Assembly: GCA_903772945.1 (NCBI GenBank)
Contig: CAICTM010001174.1
Location: 1-34,988 of the forward strand
Source of the DNA: Seminavis robusta
Lineage: Eukaryota; Bacillariophyta; Bacillariophyceae; Naviculales; Naviculaceae
DNA: 34,988 nt
Direction: 5' to 3'
Every line of letters starts with the position of its first letter. Position 1 is the first letter of the stretch. Shown one piece after another: positions 1-9,619 of the stretch. The notes under the pieces are model-generated. The model did no database searches and was not told the origin of the DNA. It was given only the letters and a program-made list of their open reading frames with translations. A program made the position numbers and the translations under genes.

Positions 1-967
1 GCACCCTTGCACCATGGAGTGTTGACTGTAGTGTCGTTGTTCAACGCAAGCAATGGAGGTTGCTTGTGAGGTGCGAGATGATTGATGTAGAAGGGTGTAT
101 TCAAGGGGCAATGACTGAGGCACATGGTAATCAAGTTTATATCAAGTTGTTGGGTTGTTGTTGCACTGGATCAAAGGCTGTGCCAAGTCTGGTGCAGGTA
201 TACACTACCTGCAGGAGAAGAAGGTATCAGAGCCAAAGGCTGTAGGGATTCTTTCAGGGAAAACTGGAGAAGTCACGCTATAGCCGTAGAGGCAGTGGTG
301 GGGATCAAGGGGTGTTGTTGGTTGATGGGCTGTGTTATGGATGACACTGTGTTGTCTCCAAGGCTGGTACTCAATCTGTTTTAGGGTCAGACATGCAACA
401 GAGAGTTAAGCCAAGATGTGGAGAGGGTATCGATTCAGGTGGAACTGTGGAAAGTCACTGGAGAGTCACTCAACATCAATGAGAGAGAGATAGAGTCGTT
501 ATGTATTAATATCTATGCCACACCAGCTGCAGTTCTGTCTGGGGCTCAATCCTTTGGAGCACACACTCAGTAGGAGAGTCAGGTGCAGTAGCAGAGAGGT
601 GGCTGTTTCAATGAAGGTGTTGCACAATCTAGCCAAACACGCTAGAGGGGCAGCTTTTGTAGTTGTTTCTTGTGGGGGTGAGATCCTTTGGAGAGGAGCT
701 GGGTATCCCAGGGAGGGGCTGTGAAACTATCAAATGCAGCCAAGCCTGGAGATACAAGAACTCAAGTCCTTACAGGAACTCTGTTGTTGTTTGTTGTTCC
801 TCTTGAGAGGAGTTAGATATCAATGGAGGGGTGGTAACAGTGGCAGGTGTCGATCAGTCACTCAGTCTGTATAGGGATAGGACTGGTTGGATCAGTAGGA
901 TCAGTTCCAACAAGGACGTCGGGAGAAACCACTAGTGGCCGGTGAGAAAGTAAGAATACAGGTGTAA
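1..967. other. Non-coding, repeat-derived left flank
   Basis: No convincing coding sequence is visible: the open frames are short, begin at non-ATG codons or lack protein-like composition. The text is rich in GTTG, GGAG and GGTG words and includes a 13-base stretch at 223-235 that matches the usual retrotransposon primer-binding site complementary to initiator Met tRNA. It ends at the left terminus of the Harbinger element. It is probably old transposon debris. Confidence 0.5.
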
Positions 968-1263
968 AGCAGTCACTAAAAATATAGGTCGCACTATTGG
1001 TCGTTCCAAATAGATACCTATCTGGTCGACCCAAACGGCGACCTTTTTCATTCACTAAAATTGGGTCGCCATATCGGTCGACTGATACCTAATTTGACCA
1101 ATTCAATCACTAAAATTTCGGTTGCAACATAGGTCGCCGAAACGGTCGTTCGTTCCGTGGAAACTTTCGCTCGAGCTCATTTCGCTCACTCATCAGTGTG
1201 CTTTATTGATTGCTTTGTTGCTTTGTTGTTGTTGCTTGGTTGCTTTGGTTGCTTTGGTTGACA

Positions 1264-2000
1264 ATGAAGACTGCAGGAGCTAAGGAAAGGGAGATGGCTT
1301 TGTGGAGAAGCACAACAAGGCCGCAGCAGACATCAGGAAGAAGCGTCAAGATGAATCTGCCGCATCAGTCAAGTCATCATCTGATGAAGAAGAAGAAGAA
1401 GAAGTAGAGGCAGTTTCTACACCTGCCAAGAGTACCAGGAGCCATAGCAAGAAGCGTGGCAAGGATTTTGACGAGGAAGAGGAGTCGGATGACGATTCTG
1501 ACGAAGATGATGACGACGATGACGACGAAGATGACGATGACGACGTCCCCTTGAAGAAGATTGCTGCCGCCAAGGCTGCGCCAAGAAGCCCACTGGCAAG
1601 CTCCATTGCCTCCAAGGAAGAGGACCAAAAAGGGGGATGCTGTGAAAGCTCCTGAGCTCGTACCAGTCAAGAAGGAGACTCTCAATGCGGCCAACCTCAA
1701 ATGGACCAAAGAAAAAGGAGATGTGTTTTGGGGGAATTTGTGTTTTGAACTACAATGCAATCCGACAGGAAGAAGATCCCCAATTGACTGCGAGGAACCA
1801 GAAATCATGCCAGAACCGTTGGTCTCGGCACATGTTGCCTTGTATGAACCACTTCATTGGTTGCTGGCGCTTTGTGAAAAAACCCTTGAAGTCTGGATGG
1901 TCTGAAGAGGACTACATCAATGCTGCAATTGCCGAGTACAAGGACAAACTCAATAAGGATTTCAAATTCGCCGGTGTCTTGGATACATTGAAGGCACTTC
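1264..2000 (+). pseudogene. Harbinger accessory Myb/SANT-like protein, broken
   Basis: The reading starts near the ATG at 1264 and has to switch frame at about 1300, 1600 and 1700-1880. It begins with a basic segment, followed by a strongly acidic tract (long Glu and Asp runs around 1386-1545), then KWT at the start of a Myb-like trihelix domain. The C-terminal part is the clearest: CWRFVKKPLKSGWSEEDYIN, then an A..EYKDKLNKDFKF segment and LKALPRFDP. This pattern is that of the Myb-like (NAM-associated) partner protein of PIF/Harbinger elements, which binds DNA and helps import the transposase. The frameshifts and the odd 3' junction near 2000 show it is a relic. Confidence 0.65.
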
Positions 2001-2755
2001 CTAGATTTGATCCTTACCGATCTTCTCCAATTTCATTTCCATCAAAGGACGGTGTGTGTATTGGAATTTTCCCTGAAGCACACCAAAGGCACGCTCAATA
2101 TCTTTCCGTGCTGACTCCTGCATTTGGTGAATGTTCTCTCGCCACTTCCACAGGTTCGGTAATGCCCTTGACAAACCTTGCCAATGGAGGTAAATTCCAT
2201 CCACCAAGACATAAGTTCGGTGGAATTGCTGATTGGCAATCTTGAAGGGCACGGCAGTCACTTCATTGGCCTCAAAAGATCCATCCACCAACGATTCGAG
2301 GAACGGTGAAATTTCCAGAATTGTTTTGTCATTCAGCGTTCCTACGTAGTCTTCAGTGGAAGCAGGATACGGGCTTCAAGGCATGATCCTCCCTTCCCGC
2401 AATAATACTTGTCTCCAGTGCCACCGAAGTCTTCAATGAAACACTGCATCCTAGAACGAGAGATACGGAAGAAGACTTGGAACTGCCGGTCGTTGAATAG
2501 AGGTGCGAGCCCAAGATAATCCGACATGATGCACTCCTTCGCCCTGGCATGATCGTACTTCTTCCTTTCTCGTCTTGGCAGCGTACGGTGATCAATGAAC
2601 TCTCCAGGACCATCAACAGAGCTATCAAATAGCAAGTCTACGACGACTTGATCCGTCATGGCTCGCCTAGTTGCCCCAGAGGTGAGTTCGTCCCAATCCT
2701 CTTCCTCTTTCAGCGAGCTCTTTGAGCTGCTACGGCTCATTGCTACTTCTTCCAT
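2001..2755 (-). pseudogene. Harbinger DDE transposase (DDE_Tnp_4 type), internally deleted
   Basis: The N-terminal part starts at the ATG at 2755 (MEEVAMSRSSS) and carries the family's N-terminal helical region (RRERKKYDHARAKECIMSDY, FRISRSRMQCFIEDF). It stops at about 2342. The homology resumes at about 2335 in another frame with YVGTLNDKTILEISPFLESL and continues as YVLVDGIYLHWQGLSRALPN and QESARKDIERAFGVLQGKF, which are the D and E regions of Harbinger transposases. About 100-120 residues expected between the two parts, including the first catalytic Asp region, are missing, and the C-terminus after FQYTHRP is replaced by unrelated sequence. Internal deletion and frameshift make it non-functional. 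Confidence 0.8.
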
Positions 2756-2771
2756 GGGATATCCTTGTTGG

Positions 2772-2816
2772 CAGGTATTGCTATGCCTGTTGCTATGCCT
2801 GTTGCTATGCCTGTTG
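2772..2816. repeat. 14-bp tandem repeat, about three copies
   Basis: TGTTGCTATGCC is repeated about three times with a 14-bp period just upstream of the transposase start inside the Harbinger element. It is probably replication slippage in the element's 5' leader. Confidence 0.7.
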
Positions 2817-3036
2817 ATGAGGCTTTTGTGTGTTGATGTGGCTACAACCAAAACAGCGACCTGGTCGATCCACTGGTCGCAAAGTGACCTTGAATCGACC
2901 AGTGGAACGACCGGTCGATTTCGGTCGCAACCTAACCTCGACCGAAATGAGTTAGTGACTGAATAGGTTTCGATTTGGTTCCAGCTAAAAACCAATCGAC
3001 CAATATTGGGTGCGACCTATTTTTTAGTGACTGCTC

Positions 3037-3863
3037 TAATTCTCTTCTGGGTGGTCACTGCAGGTATCTCGTGAAGTCCTTCTTGATGGTAGTATGCTGT
3101 CGATCCGTACGGAGGAAGAGGTACGTATCGGAGAAGAGGTACGTTCGCGGGAAGATTTGATCGATTCACGGGGTAGTGAGTCTTGAGTTCGATTCGATTT
3201 GTTGAATCGATTCGAATCGCGATTCGGATAGTCAGTTGCCTTAGGGTAAGGTTAACTGATCCTGTTGTTGCGGAGGAAGATCGATCGTTCGAAAACGAAA
3301 AAAGAGGATCGACAATGGATTTCGATGGCCGTCAGAGCGTAGCTGAGAAAACAAACAAATAGATATGGGATTGTTTTCTGTGCTGTGCTGGGAAGACCGG
3401 TGACTTCTTCTTGTGTTCAAATTCGTCCAACTTGGCCGTCGGCGTCGAGAATAGAAAACCCGCCCGATCTCGTAGGATTTCAATGGGGTGGCTTTCTAAT
3501 CTGAACCGGGGAAGGCCGCTTGTATAGTCGCTTGATAGGAGAGGTGCGCTTGATAGGAGATACCAGAGGAGGGGTCGTCCTGTCAACCTGAGGGCTTGAA
3601 TGAGAGATAAAGAGAGGAAAAAGGGATGGGTGTTTTCGTGATGACGTTGAGTGGATTCCTATAGTAAAACAGTACTCTTCAACGAAATAACAGATAACAA
3701 GCTTCCTGAGGTCCTTTCGCTTCGTTTCAATGCTTCTAATGGTGCTAATAGGTAGTGTAATGGTATAGGTATGACCGATTGGTTGTGTTGCTATTAGTGT
3801 TGTTGTTCTTGTAGTGACAGATCCAGAGGGGAAGCGCTTCGGTTTTCGGCTTCCCTTGAAAAA
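3037..3863. other. Intergenic stretch between two transposon relics
   Basis: No supported gene. It contains a palindrome-rich patch of GATTCGA words at about 3186-3230 (including GAATCGATTC), a short direct repeat CGCTTGATAGGAGA at about 3529 and 3548, and then the fusion to the truncated gypsy element. The open frames on both strands lack recognisable domains. Confidence 0.5.
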
Positions 3864-5290
3864 GTGAGAAGATTGTAGTACATACGGACCACAAGAATCT
3901 CACCTGCAAGAACTTCAATACCGATCGCGTAATGCGATGGCGCCTCATTCTGGAAGAATATGGCCCCGAACTTCGGTACATCGGCTCAAGGGCGAACAAA
4001 ACATCGACGCTGATGCGTTGTCGAGACTTAACATCTCCAACAATGATGGTTCTTCAGAACAGATGGAAGCCAGCGAGATTGCTGAGCTCATGGCCGCAGA
4101 CGAAGAGGACTTCCCTAGTGATTTCCCTCTCTCGTTCCCCGAGATCAAACATCGCCAGAAGGACGATAACGATATCAAGAAACTCCTCAGGGACAAGCCA
4201 AACGACTACAAGAAACAATCTTTTCCCAGAGGGGATAAGTCCTACGAACTAGTAGTCAAGGACGACAAGATTGTTGTGCCTAAGGCCATGCAGAAGAAGC
4301 TGGTCGAATGGTATCATGGTGTACTGATGCATCCTTGCAAGACTCGCACAGAACTTACCATCAGTCAACACTACACCTGGAAAGGGCAAGATTGTGCAGT
4401 CCGTATGTCAGCGTTGTCAAAGCTGCCAACTGAACAAACCCAAAACGCATAAGCTGGGATTGCTTCCTCCAAAGACTTGCGAGGAGATCCCTTGGGAAAG
4501 ACTATGTATTGACCTGATAGGTCCATACAACGTCGGGGATCCTAAGAAAAAGAATTCCTGTACACTTCATTGCCTGACAATGATCGATCCCGTAACCGGA
4601 TGGTTCGAGATTGCTGAGATCTGCTCCAAAGCAGCAGACGAAGTAGCCATCAATCTAGAACAGACGTGGCTTACTCGGTATCCATGGCCTGCTGAGGTTA
4701 TCATGGATAGAGGACGTGAGTTCTGCGCAGAAGTCGAGAAGACTCTCTGGGATGAATATGGACTTCGCCGCAAGTTCATTACCACACGTAACCCTCAAGC
4801 CAACTCGATGGTCGAGCATGCTCATCAGGCCATTCGTAACTTGATAGCTGTTCAAAATATCAAGTGTCAAGACGACCTCGTAAATGGATCCTGGGTTGGA
4901 GTCCTCATGGCGGTTCGGTTCGCAATGAATGCCACGATTCATACCACCTTGCGTGCAACGCCTGCACAGCTCGTGTTCAATCGTGACGTGATTCACAATG
5001 TCCGTTTCGAAGCAAACTGGAAATACATCAAGGAACGTTGCCAACGACTTATCCAGAAAAACAATGATAGGGAGAACGCGACGCGTGTCCCGCATCAATA
5101 CAAGGTCAACGATACTGTGATGATTCAACAGTATCAGCACCGCAAGTACGGTCAGCCAAAGTACAAAGGTCCTTACAACATAGACCGAGTCAATGACAAT
5201 GGCACTGTACGGCTCCGACATGCTACCGCCAATGGCGGCACAGTCTACCAGACTTGGAACATAAGGTATTTACACCCATACAAGGCTTGA
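3864..5290 (+). pseudogene. Ty3/gypsy pol fragment: RNase H tail plus integrase
   Basis: The sequence enters in the RNase H domain (VVHTDHKNLTCKNF, then RVMRWRLILEEYGPELRYI and GEQNIDADALSRL) and continues into a complete-looking integrase. The integrase has an HHCC zinc finger (H..H near 4310-4330 and CQRCQSC near 4411), a catalytic core with Asp in CIDLIGP, Asp in MDRGREF and Glu in ANSMVEHAH, and a basic C-terminal domain ending at the stop at 5288-5290. Gag, protease, reverse transcriptase and most of RNase H are absent. At least two frameshifts are visible: near 3980 (after LRYI) and near 4387 (within the zinc finger). The family assignment rests on domain order and motifs; this copy cannot be autonomous. 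Confidence 0.85.
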
Positions 5291-5412
5291 TCCCCTTGTA
5301 GGATTGCCATCGTGCGACACACATATCTACATCCAATCTCCGGAGAGTGCCCCGCACTTTAATTCATATATTCTCCTTGTCCGACTGATGTCGTGCCTCC
5401 TGTGACCCTTGT

Positions 5413-5421
5413 CAGGGGGCG
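5413..5421 (+). other. Candidate polypurine tract
   Basis: CAGGGGGCG followed by AATG lies about 120 bp past the integrase stop. This is the expected place for the primer of plus-strand synthesis in an LTR retrotransposon, and a TG dinucleotide follows at 5424. Confidence 0.45.
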
Positions 5422-5423
5422 AA

Positions 5424-5840
5424 TGCAATACACGGCTCTTAGCCTTATTCGCGACTCGATCCTAGATAGGGTTTGAGTTCGACTCATGACGTAGTCCTTC
5501 GCGAATAGTCATTGAGACAGGGTTCTCATGACCACTAGTCATACTAGGTTGTCGATGAAACATTGGTCTAGATATTTAGCCGGCGTGGAAAGCTTCCATG
5601 CTACTAGACAACTACTAGCGGAAGTTTCCACATGTTCCTACCATAACCTACGATATCACACTTCGAGGCCTCCGGCGGGAGACCAACTTCAATGAGCTTC
5701 ACAACGATCTCTCTCATGGATTAGTTTTCGTAGCTTTCTAATCTCTCTCATAACTTTCATTCTCTCAAACTCAAAACACTCGAAAGATCTTTACACTAGC
5801 TTTTAGCATAGTGCATGATGCAACTACAATGGTCAGGAAC
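5424..5840 (+). repeat. Candidate 3' LTR of the gypsy relic
   Basis: The sequence begins with TG just after the polypurine tract and has no coding potential. No second LTR copy exists in the window because the 5' part of the element is lost, so the right boundary is a guess (a CA occurs in the GATGCA word at about 5818-5823). Confidence is limited for that reason. Confidence 0.35.
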
Positions 5841-6802
5841 TTAGGTCGAGGAGAAGGAAGCAAGGAGCGATGGAAACGGAGCAAATGAATGGACAGATGA
5901 AGGTCCACAGGTTTAGTAAACTGGGAAAGCCCCTTCAGGGCCAACCATGCACTTCAGGAAGATAGATCGACTAGATCTATCTGCAGATGAAACTGCGAGA
6001 AGCAGAGGATCAAAAGATCCTGGTATATGTATGCATATCGGAGCTCAGTCTGAGAGCTCACGATCTGAACGAGAGAGAAAGAGAAAACGAAACGAATAGC
6101 CAGTCTACTAGACAGTAGAGCTGGAAAGATACTGATTAAATTAGAGAAATTGTGCATTCAAGTTCACACCTTTTCAACACGTGTTCGAGTTGCGAGTTTC
6201 GTTAGAGTTGGGGATTTTTTGCCATGACTGAGTTCGGCATGCTCGAGCGTGTTGATTGGTCCTACGCGAATTCTTTTTCCCTCATAATTTCAGTACGGCG
6301 AATTGAGAATTCAAAATTACTGATACGGCGTACCGAAATTAATGGGCAAAAAGAGGGAAAGCCAGCCGACTTTAACAGTTATCTTGATTTCGCGTATGCA
6401 GGGAGCAACAAACATGTGGTTCTAAAGGACCTTGCCTCAGCTAGCTAGCTTGGGCCAATGGCCATGGTGGGCCTGGTGAGTCGAGTCTTTCTCATTGAGG
6501 AATCACTCTAGCACTGGGTGTAGCTGATTGGGCCGCCACACTGTTGGGAGATTGGCATTGGTTGGGCCAGTTATTATTAGCAAGCATTGCTGTGAGGAGG
6601 TTAGATCCATGCCAGTCTACGTTTCGGTTTGCACAGTTGCCGGAGTCACGAGTCGCGAAGCTTAGGGTTAGATGTCTCTCACGTCATACACGTGTTCTAA
6701 TAAACGGGACCTGCCACGCAACCACAACACCCAACAGCTTCCTCCTTCCTTCGGATGAAACTATGATGCATAGCTAGCTAGAGGATAAGAAAAAGATTGA
6801 CC
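5841..6802. other. Intergenic stretch with dispersed repeat and hairpin
   Basis: No supported gene. It holds an imperfect inverted repeat (6286-6300 with 6326-6340, 13 of 15 positions complementary), the first copy of a dispersed repeat (6356-6440), and two CTAG-repeat patches (6441-6450 and 6771-6780). The start of the next gene follows directly. Confidence 0.55.
6356..6440 (+). repeat. Dispersed repeat, copy A
   Basis: This 85-bp block, from GGAAAGCCAGCCGAC to CTTGCCTCAG, is similar along its length to 24400-24490 in the same orientation. Conserved words are GGAAAGC, AGCCGA, TTTAACAGTTA, GATTTC, GGGAG and GCCTCAG. Confidence 0.65.
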
Positions 6803-7687
6803 ATGGTAGAAGTAGTAGTCGACTGTGTGATTTTGCTCCCCAAGCATGCTTCTGTGGACGCCTGGTTCCACTCGCATGCGCTACTAGAAAACAACAAGCG
6901 TGGAGACTCTAGTATTCGAGTACTCCAATGCCATCCAGAAGCACCGGGCTGTGTCTGGCGAGGACTCGCACCGTGTTGGCTGCAGTCGTCCCAAAAGACG
7001 GCGCGGCGGTGTTTGTTGGCGCATCTTCAGCTTGTGGGGTTTTTCACGTCATCAACGGCAGCTAGTAGCGGTACTAACGGTATGGAAGTAGGCCATGAGG
7101 AACTCTTGGAAGAGTTGCGCGGCAAAGTCTACGGGAGAAGAGTTAGGCTGAGCTTGGAATCATCCACAACATCTACAAGTAATCACCAACAACGACGACT
7201 CTTATTGATTTGGATCCAACCACCGTCCACAACATACTATCAAACGAATTTCAGCAAGACGCTCATTACATGGGAACACACCATGATTCTCTACCAGAGT
7301 CTCGCGGCGTGGATCTCTACATTGGGCGGTGGCTTTTTCTTTTGTCGGTATTTGGGAACGGCGGTGCGATTGGCGAAGCAGCAACGACAAATTGCACTCC
7401 TCATGGGAGATCACACCATGGCATACAAGTGTACCATCAATGAAGCCTACAGTTATATTTATGCGGGACACTTTGCCAAAGCACTCCAAACGATTGATTT
7501 TGTGGACGTCCTTCACAGTCGTGTCGATACGCAAAAGCAGTTGGACACGACCATTCAAAACATGTGTCAGAGTGCGCGACTCTTTTGTATGCGAGTCAGA
7601 AAAGCCTCGAAGAAACTCAAGACGTCGCGCACGCAGCAACCGGCACGGAATATTGATGATTTCCAGAGAATACGTGTCATTCAATAA
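6803..7687 (+). CDS. Hypothetical protein, 294 aa, unrecognised
   Basis: This is an intronless frame. The start is taken at the ATG at 6803, which sits in a good context (GACCATGG); an in-frame TTG lies two codons upstream. I do not recognise the family. The N-terminal third (MVEVVVDCVILLPKHASVDA) has beta-strand-like hydrophobic runs, and the middle is Ser/Thr-rich around residues 100-150. The C-terminal half is the most protein-like: YQSLAAWISTLGGGFFFCRY at about residues 167-186 could be a membrane-associated or buried helix, followed by a charged helical region (LAKQQRQIALLMGD, NEAYSYIYAGHFAKAL) resembling a helical repeat. The basic tail ends at 7687. It is probably a soluble or peripheral protein. 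Codon-scale continuity and length support a real gene; the function is unknown. Confidence 0.7.
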   Translation: MVEVVVDCVILLPKHASVDAWFHSHALLENNKRGDSSIRVLQCHPEAPGCVWRGLAPCWLQSSQKTARRCLLAHLQLVGFFTSSTAASSGTNGMEVGHEELLEELRGKVYGRRVRLSLESSTTSTSNHQQRRLLLIWIQPPSTTYYQTNFSKTLITWEHTMILYQSLAAWISTLGGGFFFCRYLGTAVRLAKQQRQIALLMGDHTMAYKCTINEAYSYIYAGHFAKALQTIDFVDVLHSRVDTQKQLDTTIQNMCQSARLFCMRVRKASKKLKTSRTQQPARNIDDFQRIRVIQ

Positions 7688-7810
7688 TAGTACCTGGTAA
7701 TTGCAATAACAAATTTCAATCCACTCATGTAATCAAGAGGGTATCCGTGAAGACTGATCAATCGCTCGCTCCTCTCTTTCCCAACCGGTAGTAATCGAAC
7801 GTGGGAAATG

Positions 7811-9243
7811 CTAATTATGTGAATCGACTGGACAAACCTTGTTGTCGTCGAATTTTGGACATCGAAGGCTACTGGATGGCGGAGCTGCATCGTGAAATGC
7901 ATTCGATTCCTCCAGAGTTGTGGCTGTAGGGTAACTTGCCTCCAAGCATGTCGACAGCAAATCTCTAACCTTCTCTCTCATTCGTAATCTTGTCCGTGTC
8001 ACTATCAAGTTGAAGAAACCACTCCCAAAGTAATCAAACCTTGTTCAAAGTGGGCCACAAAGCTGTCACCTTCGCACAAACAATAAATAATCTCAGCATG
8101 AACCAGATCAGGAACAATTGCCTGCACCTTGGCTGCTCACGATCAACCCCAATAGTTGTCTCTCTCAAGTAAGTGGCTGGGAGTACGCAGTGCGAACGTA
8201 CAGGCTTTTGCCTTCTTGCCTGCTGTTGGTTAACTTTGCTACGCTCGACCAACTTCCTCACGTTTACCACCTCTCGCAGAAAGAAGTGATGATGGCTGGC
8301 TGTTCCTCACTCCGTGAACCCAAAACGCGGCGGTTTCGCCGCTTCTTTGCCGTGCTTGCTCGATCAGTGGTGCAACATACGCACCGGTACTGATCATGAC
8401 TGTCACTCCAATGCCATTGCTCAGACAGGAAGAAGACAATGTAAAGCTTCCCGCTGGAGCGCCAACGAGCAATGTATCTTTGACTTGGACCTTGTCATGC
8501 AGGAAGGATGAAACTTGGCCTTGCCGCTTGACTGAAATCTTGAATTCACTTCAGTGCGGGTCCTGAAGAGATTGTAGGGGCGCGTGGGATCGTTGCATTG
8601 ACGCAATGGATCCATGGTCAAACGCTGGTCTGCTTGGAATTTCCACAATGGTTGCAAGTCATTCTCTCTGTGTCGATGGTGAAAGCTAATTGTGCCATCT
8701 GACTCGTAGACTCTTGATGAGACTACGAGTTCTCGCTGCAACTTCTCGGATGTGTTACGAGCGGGCCCTCGTATTTGGAAGGACTCTGGAAGCACGTCAA
8801 CCACTTGATCAATTTTGATCTCAATCAACCGCTCTGCTCCAGCGACATCCATCATTTTAATCAATTCTCTGCTGTTGTGTGTAAACTCAATCACTTTGGC
8901 ACGCCCAGATAGTTGAAGCAATGATCCGGTTTCGTACTGTGGAATCAATCCATCTCCAAGTTTCCGTGCGTGTAGAACTGCCAATCGGGAAGGATCAGAG
9001 TCGAGTCCTGTTTCGCGCACGTTGAGCAACCCAGCTGGCCCACCTCTACGACACGAGTGACGGTCAGTCGGTTGTCACAACGAGGATCATCATTCATAAC
9101 ACGATAACCGTGTACGGCACTACCTTATGAGATGCAATGGACATCACATGCATGGCTTCACAAACGTTTCTTGACTGCAACTCCACCTTCGTGGAAGATA
9201 ATATCAGCAAAGCTTGTTTGGAAACAGAGAGTAGATTTTCGTG
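7811..9243 (-). pseudogene. Flavoprotein oxidoreductase relic (PNPOx-like plus FNR-type reductase)
   Basis: Homology runs down the minus strand in several frames. An N-terminal scrap IIFHEGGVAVKKRL (about 9200) resembles the start of FMN-binding, PNPOx-related proteins. From about 9046 GGPAGLLNV and YETGSLLQLSGRAKVIEF fit the split-barrel FMN domain. The frame continues to RPYNLFRTRTEV, then shifts at about 8540 to ISVKRQGQVSSFLHDKVQVK, LLVGAPAGSF, STGAYVAPL and FWVHGVRNS, the FAD and NAD(P) binding blocks of ferredoxin-NADP-reductase-like proteins. It shifts again near 8295 (HHHFFLREVVNVRKL), and the C-terminal nucleotide-binding block appears in another frame as AEIIYCLCEGDSFVAHFEQG, then FDYFGSGFFN. 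Some jumps could be short introns, but the one at 8540 lacks splice signals. A decayed gene is the simplest reading. Confidence 0.6.
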
Positions 9244-9619
9244 TAATACGATCTGGCGAGTCCTTGGTTTGATCCCTGAAGATTCTTTCAGCATGCTTCT
9301 CTTCTTGTTATTGACGAGGTGAAATTTGGGTCAATGTAAAAACTGAAGTGAGCTCATGAAGTGAGACTTGGGTCTATTGTCAGAAGAAGCAGAGAGCCAA
9401 CTAGCTACACGAAATGTTGTGCCGGACACTATGGGGCACAATGATTGCATTGGCTGTTGAATTCTTCTAAATTTTGTGTTTCTATCTATGTTTGATTATT
9501 CCATCTATTCTTCTAACTTGTTTGGTCAGGGCCTTGCAAAGGCCTCAACATTCATACATTTCCACCAGCATTGTTTGCTCAACCCAGGAAATAGCTCAGC
9601 CATCTCTAGACCAGCCTCT
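9244..9619. other. Intergenic spacer
   Basis: No gene or repeat is seen. It separates the 5' end of the flavoprotein relic from the 3' end of the secreted-protein gene, both on the minus strand. It is T-rich near 9460-9520, suitable for a 3' UTR of the secreted protein. Confidence 0.4.

Larger units (their letters stand above)
968..3036. mobile_element. Decayed PIF/Harbinger DNA transposon with TIRs
   Basis: The ends are inverted copies of each other. The left end (from 968) starts AGCAGTCACTAAAAA, then TAGGTCGCAC and ATTGGTCG; the right end (to 3036) reads the same on the minus strand. The similarity continues inward for about 200 bp as degenerate repeats of TCACTAAAA and GGTCG words. TAA lies outside both ends (965-967 and 3037-3039), consistent with the 3-bp target duplication typical of Harbinger elements, with one unmatched base at 3036. 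Inside are a rightward Myb/SANT-like gene and a leftward DDE transposase, the usual two-gene arrangement of this superfamily. Both genes are broken, so this copy should be inactive. Confidence 0.8.

Noticed and set aside
3186..3230. GTTCGATTC-type text considered as a tRNA T-arm
   Set aside because: No acceptor, D or anticodon arms can be folded around it; it is a run of GATTCGA repeats.
4655..5221. 188-codon minus-strand frame inside the gypsy integrase
   Set aside because: Antisense of a well-recognised integrase core.
6224..6448. Open frame of 74 codons with an ATG
   Set aside because: Its second half is the dispersed repeat and its first half the imperfect hairpin; no protein-like features.
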